DNA from: an uncultured Bacteroidaceae bacterium
GTDB taxonomy: Bacteria > Bacteroidota > Bacteroidia > Bacteroidales > Bacteroidaceae
Direction: 5' to 3'
Assembly (NCBI GenBank): GCA_944320955.1
Contig: CALUJL010000006.1
Location: forward strand, 28,279-92,278
Length of the DNA stretch: 64,000 nt
Part shown: positions 17,446 through 25,654 of the stretch, piece after piece
Position numbering within the stretch: position 1 is the stretch's first letter
Layout of the letters: the number at the start of each line of letters is the position of its first letter
Made by a program: the position numbers and the translations under genes
The notes under the pieces: generated by a model
Seen by the model: only the letters and a program-made list of their open reading frames with translations
What the model was told of the DNA's origin: nothing
The model's database searches: none

Positions 17446-17591
17446 GGCGGGGACGGTTTGTTTTCAGTTTGTCGCCGGGCGCGGGGCCCGGACTTCCGGG
17501 GCGGTCCTTCTTCTCCCCGCAGGCATCTTCTAAGGGCGCCGGCGGGGGAAAACAGGAATCCGGGAAGGGTCCGGCCTTGGCGGTTGCAACT

Positions 17592-17825
17592 CTATATAAT
17601 AATGAGTAAAAATATTCCCGCTTAAACCGATAGCTATCAACCGCTTACGCGCCGCAGGGAGAAAAAGGGTGTAATGAGTAAAACGGGAATCCCCGGCAAG
17701 GGGAAGAAAAACGGGCTGCAAGGATTTTGCCGCGTAATTGCTTGGATGTCACTATTATTTACACTACCTTTGCGCCCGGTTCGGTACTGCCTTTCGCCGC
17801 TCTGTGAGTACTCACTCTTATATAG
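17592..17825. promoter_or_regulatory. Putative invertible promoter segment upstream of upxY
   Basis: CTATATAATAATGAGTA at 17592-17608 and, inverted, TACTCACTCTTATATAG at 17809-17825 match at 15 of 17 positions. Between them lies a good Bacteroidetes promoter on the plus strand: TTG at 17742-17744, 20 bases, TACCTTTG at 17765-17772. It points away from upxY into DNA without a gene. Inversion would aim it at upxY with a leader of about 190 bases. A 12-bp palindrome GTGAGTACTCAC (17804-17815) overlaps the right repeat. The two mismatches weaken the case. Confidence 0.42.
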
Positions 17826-17862
17826 CATGAGTAATTTACGGCATTTCCGCTGCCCCTTTTAC

Positions 17863-17901
17863 CGATAATCAAACCTTTTTTGAACGATAATCAAACCTTT
17901 T
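17863..17901. repeat. 17-bp tandem direct repeat
   Basis: CGATAATCAAACCTTTT occurs at 17863-17879 and again at 17885-17901, a 22-base period. It may be a protein-binding site upstream of the capsule locus. Confidence 0.8.
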
Positions 17902-18309
17902 CCGGCCCCGCGCGGCAGGAGAAGGAAGGGACTTCTGCGGCGATTTTTCCCTTTCGGCGCGGAAGGAGGGGGATTTTCCTGCATATATAATAAGGTAAAG
18001 CGGATTCACGGGGCGAGGCGGCGGGAAGGGGAGGTGGCGGAAAGCGGCGGCGTTTCCCCGGAAAGATGCACCCCCGCGGGGAAGGGTGCAGGGCAGACTG
18101 GGCAAATAGCGGCAGGAGCAGAGGGACACCGGCCAAGCAAACGGAAGATACCCGCAAGCCCGGACGGGAAAAGGCAGAAGCCCAATCCATACGGCACGCA
18201 AACCAGGCAGGAAAAGGGCGCAAGGCCGGCCGAGGCTGCAAGCAAGCTGTCAAAAAAAGGAGCGGCCACGGCGCGGGGAAAAACCGGGCCTACCCGGAAG
18301 GATGCGCAA

Positions 18310-18450
18310 GGTTTCCCGCCAAAAGAGGCCGCGCTTTCCAGAAAAAGAGGCAAGACCCCTTCCAGAAACAGGCAACGCCCTTCCGAAAAACATGCTGCGC
18401 TTTTTCCAAAAACATGCAGCACTTTTCGGAAAAAGCGGCAGGGGAATACG
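18310..18450. repeat. Cluster of degenerate 22-bp palindromic units
   Basis: Five to six units of the A-rich / GCAGC / CTTTTCC type in tandem, for example the run ending CATGCAGCACTTTTCGGAAA. The 3'-most units are the best preserved. Confidence 0.7.
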
Positions 18451-18453
18451 CAA

Positions 18454-18491
18454 AAAGTCCTTGGGGAAACGCGGGATTCCCCAAGGACTTT
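18454..18491 (-). terminator. Terminator of the DUF4301 gene
   Basis: Perfect 15-bp stem AAAGTCCTTGGGGAA (18454-18468) with TTCCCCAAGGACTTT (18477-18491), loop of 8, followed on the minus strand by a T run. It lies 42 bases after the DUF4301 stop codon. Confidence 0.9.
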
Positions 18492-18533
18492 CTTATAGGA
18501 GTGCCACAAAGCGCTTCTCAGCGCGGCGGCGGG

Positions 18534-20060
18534 CTACTGATGTTGCTCACGCAGGAGGTCGTTGACCGTCTTCACGGGATTGAACGTGTCGAGGGGCACT
18601 TCCACGAAGACGGTGCTCCAGTCGCTCATCGCGCCGTTCCAAAGCCCGGGCAGTTCGAGGGCTTTCAACTCGCGGCCTTCCTTGGATTTTTGGGAGATGA
18701 AGCCCGTGTTGGGGTCGACGTAGGCGGGCAGGTCGTAGGGGCTGCCGTGGTGGTCGCGCACGGCGCAGACGAGATCGACGGGGTTGAAGTGCGTCCCCTG
18801 CTCGAACATGGCCTTCGCCTCGGGGTCCTGCATGTCGATCTGCGAACTCTCCAAGATTTGCAGCGAAACCGTGCCGTCCGGATTGTAGGCGAGGAAGGGG
18901 CCTCCGCCGGGTTCGCCCACGTTGCGCACCATGCCGCAGACGCGGATGGGGCGGTGGAGCTTGGCTTTGAGGTAGAGCACAAGGTCGGCGTCTTCGAGGT
19001 GCTTCGTCTCGGGATTTTTGCAGAAGAGGCGTTTCTGCACGAACTGGATGATTTCGCGCACCTGCTCGGGGGTATAGGTGCCGCTCTCAAGGAGTTCGAG
19101 GTAGCGGAAGGCCTGTTGCTGCAGGTCGACGAGCACTCCGGCCAGCAACTGCTTGTAGCGCACGGTGGAGGGCTTGAGGCGGTCGGGCACGACGTTGTCG
19201 ATATTCTTGATGAATACTACATCGACTCCGTCGGCGACGGCCTCGTTCAGGTTTTCTATCAGGGCCCCGTGGCCCGCGGGGCGGAAGAGGAGCGAGCCGT
19301 CCTTCTGGCGGAAGGGGCGGTTCTGCAGGTCTACGGCTATCGTGTCCGTGCTGCTTTTCTGCTCGGAGAAGGAGATTTCGTAGGTCACGCCGAACTCCGC
19401 CTCGTAGCGGGCTTTCTTCTCGGCCACGAGCTGCTCGAAAAGGGGACGATGCTCGGGCGAGACGGTGAAGTGGAGGCAACACTTGCCGCAGGAAGAGGCA
19501 TAGAGCGCGCCCTCCACGAGGTGCTCTTCGAGCGGGGTGCGCGGCCCTTCGGGATAAGAATGGAAGAGGAGGAGCCCCTTGGGCAGGGCGCCGTAGTTCA
19601 GCCCCTCGGGGGTGAGAAGGAGGCGGACTATGTCTTTGGCCCGTCCGGCGCTGCGCAGGCCGGCAATGCCCTGTCCGGTCTTCTCGCGGCAGAGGGCATC
19701 GAGCGGGGAAAAGAAGGCGAAATGCTCCAAATTGTCGACAAACTTCTGCTCGAAACCGGTGGCCGGATTGTCGTAAGGCGCATCGAGAAAGGCAAAAAGG
19801 TCCTTAAACATGCGGCTTGCCGCACCCGAGGCGGGCACGAACTTCAGCACCTTATGGCCCGCGGCCAGGTAGTCTTGCCACAAGTCGAGGTACTTCTGCT
19901 CTTCTTCGGCCGGAATACTGAGGATGCCGCTTCCCACTGCCGCCGCAGCGCTGAGCCGGAGGTAGGGGAATCCGGAGGAAAATATTCTTAACTGTTCTTC
20001 AACCCGGGCCTGTGAGATGCCCTTCTTAGCGAGTTGTTCTTTGTCGTTTACAGTAAACAT
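18534..20060 (-). CDS. DUF4301 family protein
   Basis: Conserved Bacteroidetes protein of 508 residues, at the family's usual length, with the family opening MFTVNDKEQLAKKGISQARV and GFPYLRLSAAAAVGSGI. Other conserved stretches are FVPASGAASRMFKDLF near residue 94 and LFRPAGHGALIENLNEAVADG around 265. The latter and the overall shape suggest a nucleotidyltransferase-like fold (sugar-phosphate uridylyltransferase type), but no activity is established to my knowledge. Cytoplasmic, no membrane segments. Transcribed alone, divergently from rel, and ended by a strong hairpin. Confidence 0.88.
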   Translation of the reverse strand: MFTVNDKEQLAKKGISQARVEEQLRIFSSGFPYLRLSAAAAVGSGILSIPAEEEQKYLDLWQDYLAAGHKVLKFVPASGAASRMFKDLFAFLDAPYDNPATGFEQKFVDNLEHFAFFSPLDALCREKTGQGIAGLRSAGRAKDIVRLLLTPEGLNYGALPKGLLLFHSYPEGPRTPLEEHLVEGALYASSCGKCCLHFTVSPEHRPLFEQLVAEKKARYEAEFGVTYEISFSEQKSSTDTIAVDLQNRPFRQKDGSLLFRPAGHGALIENLNEAVADGVDVVFIKNIDNVVPDRLKPSTVRYKQLLAGVLVDLQQQAFRYLELLESGTYTPEQVREIIQFVQKRLFCKNPETKHLEDADLVLYLKAKLHRPIRVCGMVRNVGEPGGGPFLAYNPDGTVSLQILESSQIDMQDPEAKAMFEQGTHFNPVDLVCAVRDHHGSPYDLPAYVDPNTGFISQKSKEGRELKALELPGLWNGAMSDWSTVFVEVPLDTFNPVKTVNDLLREQHQ

Positions 20061-20213
20061 AACCCTATCGTATATTAAAATTCAAGCCCAAAAATACGAA
20101 AACTTTCAAACGATGCCATGAAAAAGCCGGAAAAGCCGTAATTTTGAGCAAGAATATGCCGCAGCCCCGCTGCAAACCCTCCCGATAAGCGGCTGCCGAA
20201 AACGATTTTTGCC

Positions 20214-22436
20214 ATGACTTTTACCACGACCGAAACACAGGAACTACTTCCCCTCTACCGCTCCCTGCGGCACTTGACGCGCGAAACCATCTCCTCCGAG
20301 TGTGCAAAAAAACTGAAAGCCGTGCTCTCCGAAGCCGTCGCCTCCGGGCATCTGGAGCGCAACCTCTTCGGCCTGAACCCCATCGTGCACGACCTGCACA
20401 CGGCCCTCATTGCCGCCCGCGAAATCAACCTGCGCGACAATTCGCTCGTGGCCTTCCTCCTGCACGACGCGGTGGAAAGCCGCTCCGTCAGCCAGGAGCA
20501 GGTAGAGAAACTTTTCGGCAAGGACGTGGCCACCATCGTGCACGGACTGGTGAAGACCACCGAGCTCTACGACAAGAACCCCTCCATCGAATCCGAAAAC
20601 TTCCGCGACCTGCTGCTCTCCTTTGCCGAGGACATGCGCGTCATCTTCCTCATGATAGCCGACCGCGTATGCCTCATGCGCAGCATCCGCGACACCGAAG
20701 CCCGGGAAGCCCGCCGCAAGACCGCCCAGGAGGCAGCCTTCCTCTACGCCCCCCTGGCACACAAACTCGGCCTCTACAAGCTGAAATCGGAACTCGAAGA
20801 CCTCTCGCTCAAATATCTGGAGCCCGAAGTCTACTACGACCTCAAGGAAAAGCTCAACCAGACCAAGGCTTCGCGCGACCAGTACATCGCCTCTTTCATC
20901 GCCCCCGTGCAGAAACGGCTGGAGCAGGCAGGGCTTTCCTTCAGCATCAAGGGGCGCACGAAGAGCATCCACTCCATATATAACAAAATGAAGAAGCAGA
21001 ACTGCGAGTTCCGCTTCATCTACGACCTCTTCGCCATCCGCATCATCCTCGACTCGCCCCCTGAACGGGAAAAATCCGACTGCTGGCAGGTCTATTCCAT
21101 CGTCACCGACATGTACCAGCCCAACCCCAAACGACTGCGCGACTGGCTCTCCATCCCGAAAAGCAACGGGTACGAGAGCCTGCACATCACCGTCATGGGC
21201 CCCGAAGGCAAGTGGGTAGAGGTACAAATCCGCACGCGGCGGATGGACGAGATTGCCGAACGCGGACTGGCGGCCCACTGGCGATACAAAGGGGTGAAGA
21301 GCGAGAGCGGGCTCGACGAGTGGCTCACCTCCGTACGCGAAGCGCTCGAAAATTCGAAGGAAGAGGATTCGCGCACACTGATGGACCGTTTCAAGATGGA
21401 CCTCTACGAGGATGAAGTATTCGTCTTCACCCCGAAAGGCGATCTCTTCAAGCTTCCCAAGGGAAGCACCGTGCTCGACTTCGCTTTCCACATCCACAGC
21501 CGCATCGGATGCCAGTGCATCGGCGCCCGCATCAACGGGCGGAACTGCCGCATCGGCACACGCCTCTCCAGCGGCGACCAAGTGGAAATCCTCACCTCCT
21601 CCGCACAGACTCCCAAACAAGACTGGCTCGGCCTCGTCGTCACCGGCAAGGCCCGCACCAAGATACGGCAGGAACTCAAGGAAATAGCCGCCCGCCAGGC
21701 AGAATACGCCCGCGAAGACCTCCAACGCAAGTTCAAAAACCGGAAAATCGAGTACGACGAAGCCGTACTCATGCGCCTCATCCTGCGGTTGGGCTACAAA
21801 AATGTGACAGACTTCTACCAGGCCTTGGCAAAAGGGACGCTCGATACGGGAAACGTGGTGGACTCCTATCTCGAAGCCCTGCATAAAGAGCAGGAACAGG
21901 AGCAGAACGTACCCTACCGCAGCGCCGAACTCTACAATACCGTCCCCGCCGAGCAGTTTACGCAGGAGAGCCTCCACAAAGGGCACAAGCAGGACGTGCT
22001 CGTCATCGACGAGAATCTCAAAGACATCGACTTCCATCTGGCCAAGTGCTGCAACCCCATCTACGGCGACGAGGTATTCGGCTTCATCACCTCGGGCGGC
22101 GGCGTCAAAATCCACCGCACCGACTGCCCCAACGCCCCCCAGATGCGCCAACGCTCGCCCTACCGCATCGTCCCCGCCCGCTGGGCCGGCAAGGGAAGCG
22201 AAGGGCAATACCTCATCACCCTGCGCGTCGTGGGGCACGACGACATAGGCATCGTCACCAACCTCACCTCCATCATCAACAAAGAACCCGGCTGCGACCT
22301 CCGCTCCATCCGCATCGATTCCCACGACGGGCTCTTCTCCGGACAACTCACCCTCAGCGTCAGCGACACCCACAAGCTCCAAGCCCTCCTGCGCAAGCTG
22401 CAAACCGTCCGGGGCATCAAGCAAATCAGCCGATAG
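20214..22436 (+). CDS. rel: Rel/SpoT family (p)ppGpp synthetase/hydrolase
   Basis: Makes and possibly degrades the alarmone (p)ppGpp in response to starvation. The 740 residues carry an HD domain (about 40-190), the synthetase domain (about 225-370: GRTKSIHSIYNKMKK, IYDLFAIRII, KSNGYESLHITVMG, EVQIRTRRMDEIAE, AAHWRYKG), a TGS domain (about 400-465) and a C-terminal ACT domain (about 665-740). The HD motif reads HDAVES at 84-89 where the classical hydrolase sequence is HDxxED; the metal-site Asp is kept in IADRVCLMR (D150). A TAATTTTG box at 20139-20146 fits a -7 element. Confidence 0.93.
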   Translation: MTFTTTETQELLPLYRSLRHLTRETISSECAKKLKAVLSEAVASGHLERNLFGLNPIVHDLHTALIAAREINLRDNSLVAFLLHDAVESRSVSQEQVEKLFGKDVATIVHGLVKTTELYDKNPSIESENFRDLLLSFAEDMRVIFLMIADRVCLMRSIRDTEAREARRKTAQEAAFLYAPLAHKLGLYKLKSELEDLSLKYLEPEVYYDLKEKLNQTKASRDQYIASFIAPVQKRLEQAGLSFSIKGRTKSIHSIYNKMKKQNCEFRFIYDLFAIRIILDSPPEREKSDCWQVYSIVTDMYQPNPKRLRDWLSIPKSNGYESLHITVMGPEGKWVEVQIRTRRMDEIAERGLAAHWRYKGVKSESGLDEWLTSVREALENSKEEDSRTLMDRFKMDLYEDEVFVFTPKGDLFKLPKGSTVLDFAFHIHSRIGCQCIGARINGRNCRIGTRLSSGDQVEILTSSAQTPKQDWLGLVVTGKARTKIRQELKEIAARQAEYAREDLQRKFKNRKIEYDEAVLMRLILRLGYKNVTDFYQALAKGTLDTGNVVDSYLEALHKEQEQEQNVPYRSAELYNTVPAEQFTQESLHKGHKQDVLVIDENLKDIDFHLAKCCNPIYGDEVFGFITSGGGVKIHRTDCPNAPQMRQRSPYRIVPARWAGKGSEGQYLITLRVVGHDDIGIVTNLTSIINKEPGCDLRSIRIDSHDGLFSGQLTLSVSDTHKLQALLRKLQTVRGIKQISR

Positions 22437-22458
22437 GCACGCAAGAAAAACTAACGAC

Positions 22459-23169
22459 ATGAAGACCATCATACAATTCCTTGCCCGGCTCAGCCGGCAC
22501 AACGAGCGCGAATGGTTCCAAGCCCACAAGGCCGAATACCAGGAAGCACAGGCAAAGTTCAACAATTTCACCGACCAACTCATCAAAGGCCTTGCCCAAT
22601 TCGACCCCACCGTAGGCAACCTCACCGCAAAGGACTGCACATACCGCATCTACCGCGACACCCGTTTCTCAAACGACAAGAGCCCCTACAAAACACACAT
22701 GGGCGCTTTCGTCTGCCCGCACGGGAAAAAGTCCGGCTACAGCGGCTACTATTTCCAAGTCGGCCCCGAGGACGGCGGATACCCCTCGGGCTGTATGCTC
22801 GCCACGGGCAACTACTGCTTCGAACCGCGAGTCCTGCGCATCCTGCGCGAGGACATCGCCGCCGGCGGCGGCGACTTCGAGGAGACGCTCCGGCAGGCCG
22901 CGCCCCTCTTCCGGCTGGACGAATCCGACCGTCTCAAGCGCGTTCCCCGCGGATTCCCCGCCGATGCCCCCTACTCCCCCCTGCTCGCCTACCGCTCCTA
23001 CTGCCTCGTCTGCGAGCCGGGACAGCTGTTCATGCTGCAAGATGATGTACTGGCGCAGACCCTCGCCGCCTTCCGCCGCACAAAGCCCTTCCTCGCCTAC
23101 CTCAACCGCGCCGTCGCCTTCGCCCTCGACCCGGCGGAAACCGACGCACCCTCCGTAACCATCCTCTAA
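22459..23169 (+). CDS. DUF2461 family protein
   Basis: Family of unknown function (TIGR02453) found widely in bacteria and some fungi. 236 residues, normal length. The family's conserved core is clear: LSRHNEREWFQAHKAEYQEA at the N-terminus, YRIYRDTRFSNDKSPYKTH around residue 60, and GYYFQVGPEDGGYPSGCMLA around 96. The protein is predicted to be soluble. It begins 22 bases after rel and ends 25 bases before the DUF486 gene, so the three may form an operon; this does not by itself suggest a role in alarmone metabolism. Confidence 0.9.
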   Translation: MKTIIQFLARLSRHNEREWFQAHKAEYQEAQAKFNNFTDQLIKGLAQFDPTVGNLTAKDCTYRIYRDTRFSNDKSPYKTHMGAFVCPHGKKSGYSGYYFQVGPEDGGYPSGCMLATGNYCFEPRVLRILREDIAAGGGDFEETLRQAAPLFRLDESDRLKRVPRGFPADAPYSPLLAYRSYCLVCEPGQLFMLQDDVLAQTLAAFRRTKPFLAYLNRAVAFALDPAETDAPSVTIL

Positions 23170-23194
23170 ATCCCACACATCCTCATACAAAAAC

Positions 23195-23566
23195 ATGAAA
23201 CCCCTCTACACTATTCTCCTGCTCCTCGTCTCCAACACCTTCATGACTTTCGCCTGGTACGGCCACCTCAAACTCCGCCAGGAGTACAGCTGGTTTGCCT
23301 CCCTGCCGCTCATCGGCGTCGTCCTCTTCAGCTGGTCCATCGCTTTCTTCGAGTACCTTTGCCAAGTTCCGGCCAACCGCATCGGCTTTGTCGGCAACGG
23401 AGGCCCCTTCACGCTGCTGCAGTTGAAAGTCATACAAGAAGTCATCACCCTCGTTGTCTTTACCGTTTTCACCACGCTCCTCTTCCGCGGCGAGACGCTC
23501 CACTGGAACCATTTCGCCGCCTTCGGCTGCCTTGTCCTGGCCGTCTACTTCGTCTTCATGAAATAA
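23195..23566 (+). CDS. DUF486 / DMT family small membrane protein
   Basis: A 123-residue inner membrane protein with four hydrophobic segments (about residues 5-25, 35-55, 70-90 and 100-120), the layout of the small DMT-type transporters. Family signatures: NTFMTFAWYGHLK near residue 14, VGNGGPFTLLQLKVIQE in the middle and the closing LVLAVYFVFMK. Transported substrate unknown. Last gene of the rel-DUF2461-DUF486 run; a strong hairpin follows 56 bases after its stop. Confidence 0.9.
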   Translation: MKPLYTILLLLVSNTFMTFAWYGHLKLRQEYSWFASLPLIGVVLFSWSIAFFEYLCQVPANRIGFVGNGGPFTLLQLKVIQEVITLVVFTVFTTLLFRGETLHWNHFAAFGCLVLAVYFVFMK

Positions 23567-23621
23567 GTGCCCCGCCCCGTCCGTCTCCCCCGAGGCGGGC
23601 ACCATCCCCGCACGAGGCACA

Positions 23622-23669
23622 CAGAAGCCCCGGTTGCAGGACCCGTCGTCCATGCAGCCGGGGCTTCTT
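23622..23669. terminator. Bidirectional terminator hairpin
   Basis: GAAGCCCCGG (23624-23633) pairs with CCGGGGCTTC (23658-23667), extended by TTGCA/TGCAG. Located between the convergent DUF486 gene and the outer membrane protein gene, so it can serve both. Confidence 0.85.
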
Positions 23670-23715
23670 CCTTCGGGAGATTCCTGTCTTCTCCGAATGG
23701 TGCGCTCCCTTTCCC

Positions 23716-24627
23716 TCAATAGAGGAAGACCACGCCCGCCGAGAGGCTCTGCATCTCCGGAGCGTAGCGCGTCTGGCAGATGTGGAAGGGAGAATATTTC
23801 ACGTAAGCCGCCAGATGATTATAGCCCACCATGCCCATGATGTCCACCGTCACGGGGTTCTGGTGCAGGTCTTCCGCCGTCTCTTTTATCTTTTTCCCCT
23901 CCAGCTCGTAGCGCGTAAGCAGGCTGGCATGCGTCTTGAAGTTGAGCACTCCCCCGGCCGAGATGAAGAACTTGCCGCGCGAAGCCACGCTCTGGTACTC
24001 CAGAAGCAGCGGCACCGTCAGGTCGAAGGTCTTCAGCCGCGAGAACTTCACGAAGGCGTCCTCGGGATAAGCCTCCACACCGAAGTCCACATTGTGCTTG
24101 ACAAAGCGGTAAATGCCGTCCATCCGGTAGTTGCGCCAGTCTATGCCGAAGCCGGAGACCAGCCCCAGATTGCGCCGGTTGAGAGGGATATGGAGCGAAA
24201 AGATGTTCCAGAAAATCTCAAACGAGCGCCCCATGCTGGGCGAAACGCCTTCCGGCCCGTTCAGCCCGCCCACGGCCGTGCCCACCGTGGTGCAGAAGCC
24301 GAAACCGATGCCGCCCCAGTGGGGGTCGAAACGATGGTGCACCCGCCGCTTCTTCGGCGCGATGATGTCGGCAAAAGGATAGTCGAACGTGTCGTCAAGA
24401 TGCCACGTCCGCTCCCGCTTCCCGCCCGTGCGGTAGCGGCTTTCGTAGTAAGGTTCCTGCGCCACGCCCGCCGAGTCGTACAGCCGGATGCGCACCTCCT
24501 CGGCCGAGTCGGAGAGGGCAATGGCCCTGCCCCGGTAGTGGAACAGCGTGTCGCCCGCCTCCTCTGCCGCAAGCGGTGCGGAGCAGAAAAAGGCCAGGAG
24601 CAACGGGAGTAAAGTAAACTTCTTCAT
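23716..24627 (-). CDS. Outer membrane beta-barrel protein, unassigned
   Basis: Secreted 303-residue protein with a signal peptide (MKKFTLLPLLLAFFCSAPLA, cut near residue 21). The mature part alternates polar and hydrophobic residues in short strands and ends in a Val-Phe-Leu-Tyr tail, as outer membrane barrels do. GIGFGFCTTVGTAVGGLNG and the strand-like repeats that follow support a PorT-like barrel. It is the last gene of a four-gene unit headed by an ECF sigma factor and its likely anti-sigma factor, so it may be a target or output of that envelope signal. No specific family name is secure. Confidence 0.7.
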   Translation of the reverse strand: MKKFTLLPLLLAFFCSAPLAAEEAGDTLFHYRGRAIALSDSAEEVRIRLYDSAGVAQEPYYESRYRTGGKRERTWHLDDTFDYPFADIIAPKKRRVHHRFDPHWGGIGFGFCTTVGTAVGGLNGPEGVSPSMGRSFEIFWNIFSLHIPLNRRNLGLVSGFGIDWRNYRMDGIYRFVKHNVDFGVEAYPEDAFVKFSRLKTFDLTVPLLLEYQSVASRGKFFISAGGVLNFKTHASLLTRYELEGKKIKETAEDLHQNPVTVDIMGMVGYNHLAAYVKYSPFHICQTRYAPEMQSLSAGVVFLY

Positions 24628-24632
24628 GATTC

Positions 24633-25106
24633 TTATTTTTTAGGTTTAACGAATAATCGGATGAGCTTCTCCAGTTCGGTCTCTCCCTCCAGGTAGATGA
24701 GCGTGGCCGCCCCCTCCTCCAGCCGGCGGAAGAGCACAAAACGGTTAGGGCCCTGCCCCTTCCTGTCGCGGGGCGGGAGCTGGTAGTAGCCCGCCACGAG
24801 GGCTTTTCCCCTCTTCACCACCTCGCTGTTCACGGCCCCCTGCCCGTCGGCCAGGGCCGCGGCAGCCATCCGGTCGGCATCGTGCGGCGAGCCGTGCACC
24901 GTGATGCTGCGGAAGAGCGTCAGGTCGTAGGGCTTCAGCCGCTTGCCCCGCACGTCTACGGTCACGGCCTTCGGGTTCTTCTCGTAAGACCCGTCGAAGA
25001 GCGGCTCCACATGCAGCCCCTTTTGCGCCCACGCCGGGGCAGACAACAAGAAAGCAGCCGCGCACAGGGCCAGGATACGGACAAAACGAAACGGACTATT
25101 CTTCAT
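24633..25106 (-). CDS. Secreted protein downstream of an anti-sigma gene (DUF6108-like)
   Basis: Periplasmic or surface protein of 157 residues with a signal peptide ending near AWAQ (residue 27). The mature part has RSITVHGSPHDADRMAAAAL and a C-terminal LIYLEGETELEKLIRLF. I place it tentatively with the DUF6108 proteins that sit between an anti-sigma gene and an outer membrane gene in other Bacteroidales. The start overlaps the end of the anti-sigma gene by four bases and the barrel gene follows within 6 bases, so all four genes are co-expressed. Function unknown. Confidence 0.65.
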   Translation of the reverse strand: MKNSPFRFVRILALCAAAFLLSAPAWAQKGLHVEPLFDGSYEKNPKAVTVDVRGKRLKPYDLTLFRSITVHGSPHDADRMAAAALADGQGAVNSEVVKRGKALVAGYYQLPPRDRKGQGPNRFVLFRRLEEGAATLIYLEGETELEKLIRLFVKPKK

Positions 25107-25654
25107 AACTTCTCGATTTCCTTGGTGAAACTTACGTCATTTGCCTCCCCTTCGGGGGAAGCGGCCTCGTCCAGACTGCCGAAGACTATGGCCAACTGCT
25201 CCTCGGGCGTAGGCGCCGGCTCAAACACGTTGTGCAAAGCCGCCCTCACCTGCTCCTCAAGCACGGACTCGCGGGTGTACTTCTCTCCGTGGATGCTGAC
25301 GGAGAAATAGTCGCGCCCTTGCAGCCAGAGCCGGTAGCCCCCCGCCCCGCCGGCCAGGAGCAGCACCACTGCCGCCGCGGCGGCCACCCGCCGGAGCGGA
25401 CGGCGCAGGGCTATGCGCCGGGGCTGCGGCGCGGCGGCGGGCTCATGCAGGCGGCGGCCCGTCAGGGCATAGGCCAGCACGGCGCGGTCGGCCTCGTAGG
25501 CTCCGCCGTCGGCCTGCGGCGAGAAGAGAAAGGCAGCCAGCTCCCGCTCTTCGGCACGGGTGGTCTCGCCGTCGTAGTAGCGGCGGAGCAGGCGGTGCGC
25601 GCGCTCCTCGGCAGCAGAAGCGGCAGGCTTGTGGGTGCGATCAGTGCTTTTCAT
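25103..25654 (-). CDS. Putative anti-sigma factor, single-pass membrane protein
   Basis: 183 residues from the ATG at 25654 (MKSTDRTHK). A cytoplasmic N-terminal part contains RLLRRYYDGETTRAEERELA, resembling the short sigma-binding region of anti-sigma factors. One membrane segment rich in Ala/Val/Leu follows around residue 95, then a periplasmic tail of about 70 residues. The start lies inside the end of the sigma-factor gene (14-base overlap), the arrangement typical of a sigma/anti-sigma pair. Upstream codons to 25669 are open but less likely. It is not a FecR-type protein: no FecR domain is visible. Confidence 0.72.
   Translation of the reverse strand: MKSTDRTHKPAASAAEERAHRLLRRYYDGETTRAEERELAAFLFSPQADGGAYEADRAVLAYALTGRRLHEPAAAPQPRRIALRRPLRRVAAAAAVVLLLAGGAGGYRLWLQGRDYFSVSIHGEKYTRESVLEEQVRAALHNVFEPAPTPEEQLAIVFGSLDEAASPEGEANDVSFTKEIEKL

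Larger units (their letters stand above)
17446..18533. other. 1.1-kb non-coding region upstream of upxY
   Basis: No gene that I can support on either strand. Holds a putative invertible promoter segment (17592-17825), a 17-bp tandem direct repeat (17863-17901), a cluster of degenerate 22-bp palindromic units (18310-18450) and the terminator of the DUF4301 gene (18454-18491). The stretch from about 18000 to 18310 is GC-rich and shows nothing recognisable. Confidence 0.65.

Noticed and set aside
17674..17868. 64-residue plus-strand frame upstream of upxY
   Set aside because: Contains the promoter elements and inverted repeat; no protein-like features.
18066..19991. Long plus-strand open frame (641 residues) opposite DUF4301
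   Set aside because: Antisense shadow of a high-GC gene; no domain, and the start lies in a repeat region.
20244..22649. Minus-strand open frame of 801 residues opposite rel
   Set aside because: Antisense to a clear Rel protein; composition-driven lack of stops, no motifs.
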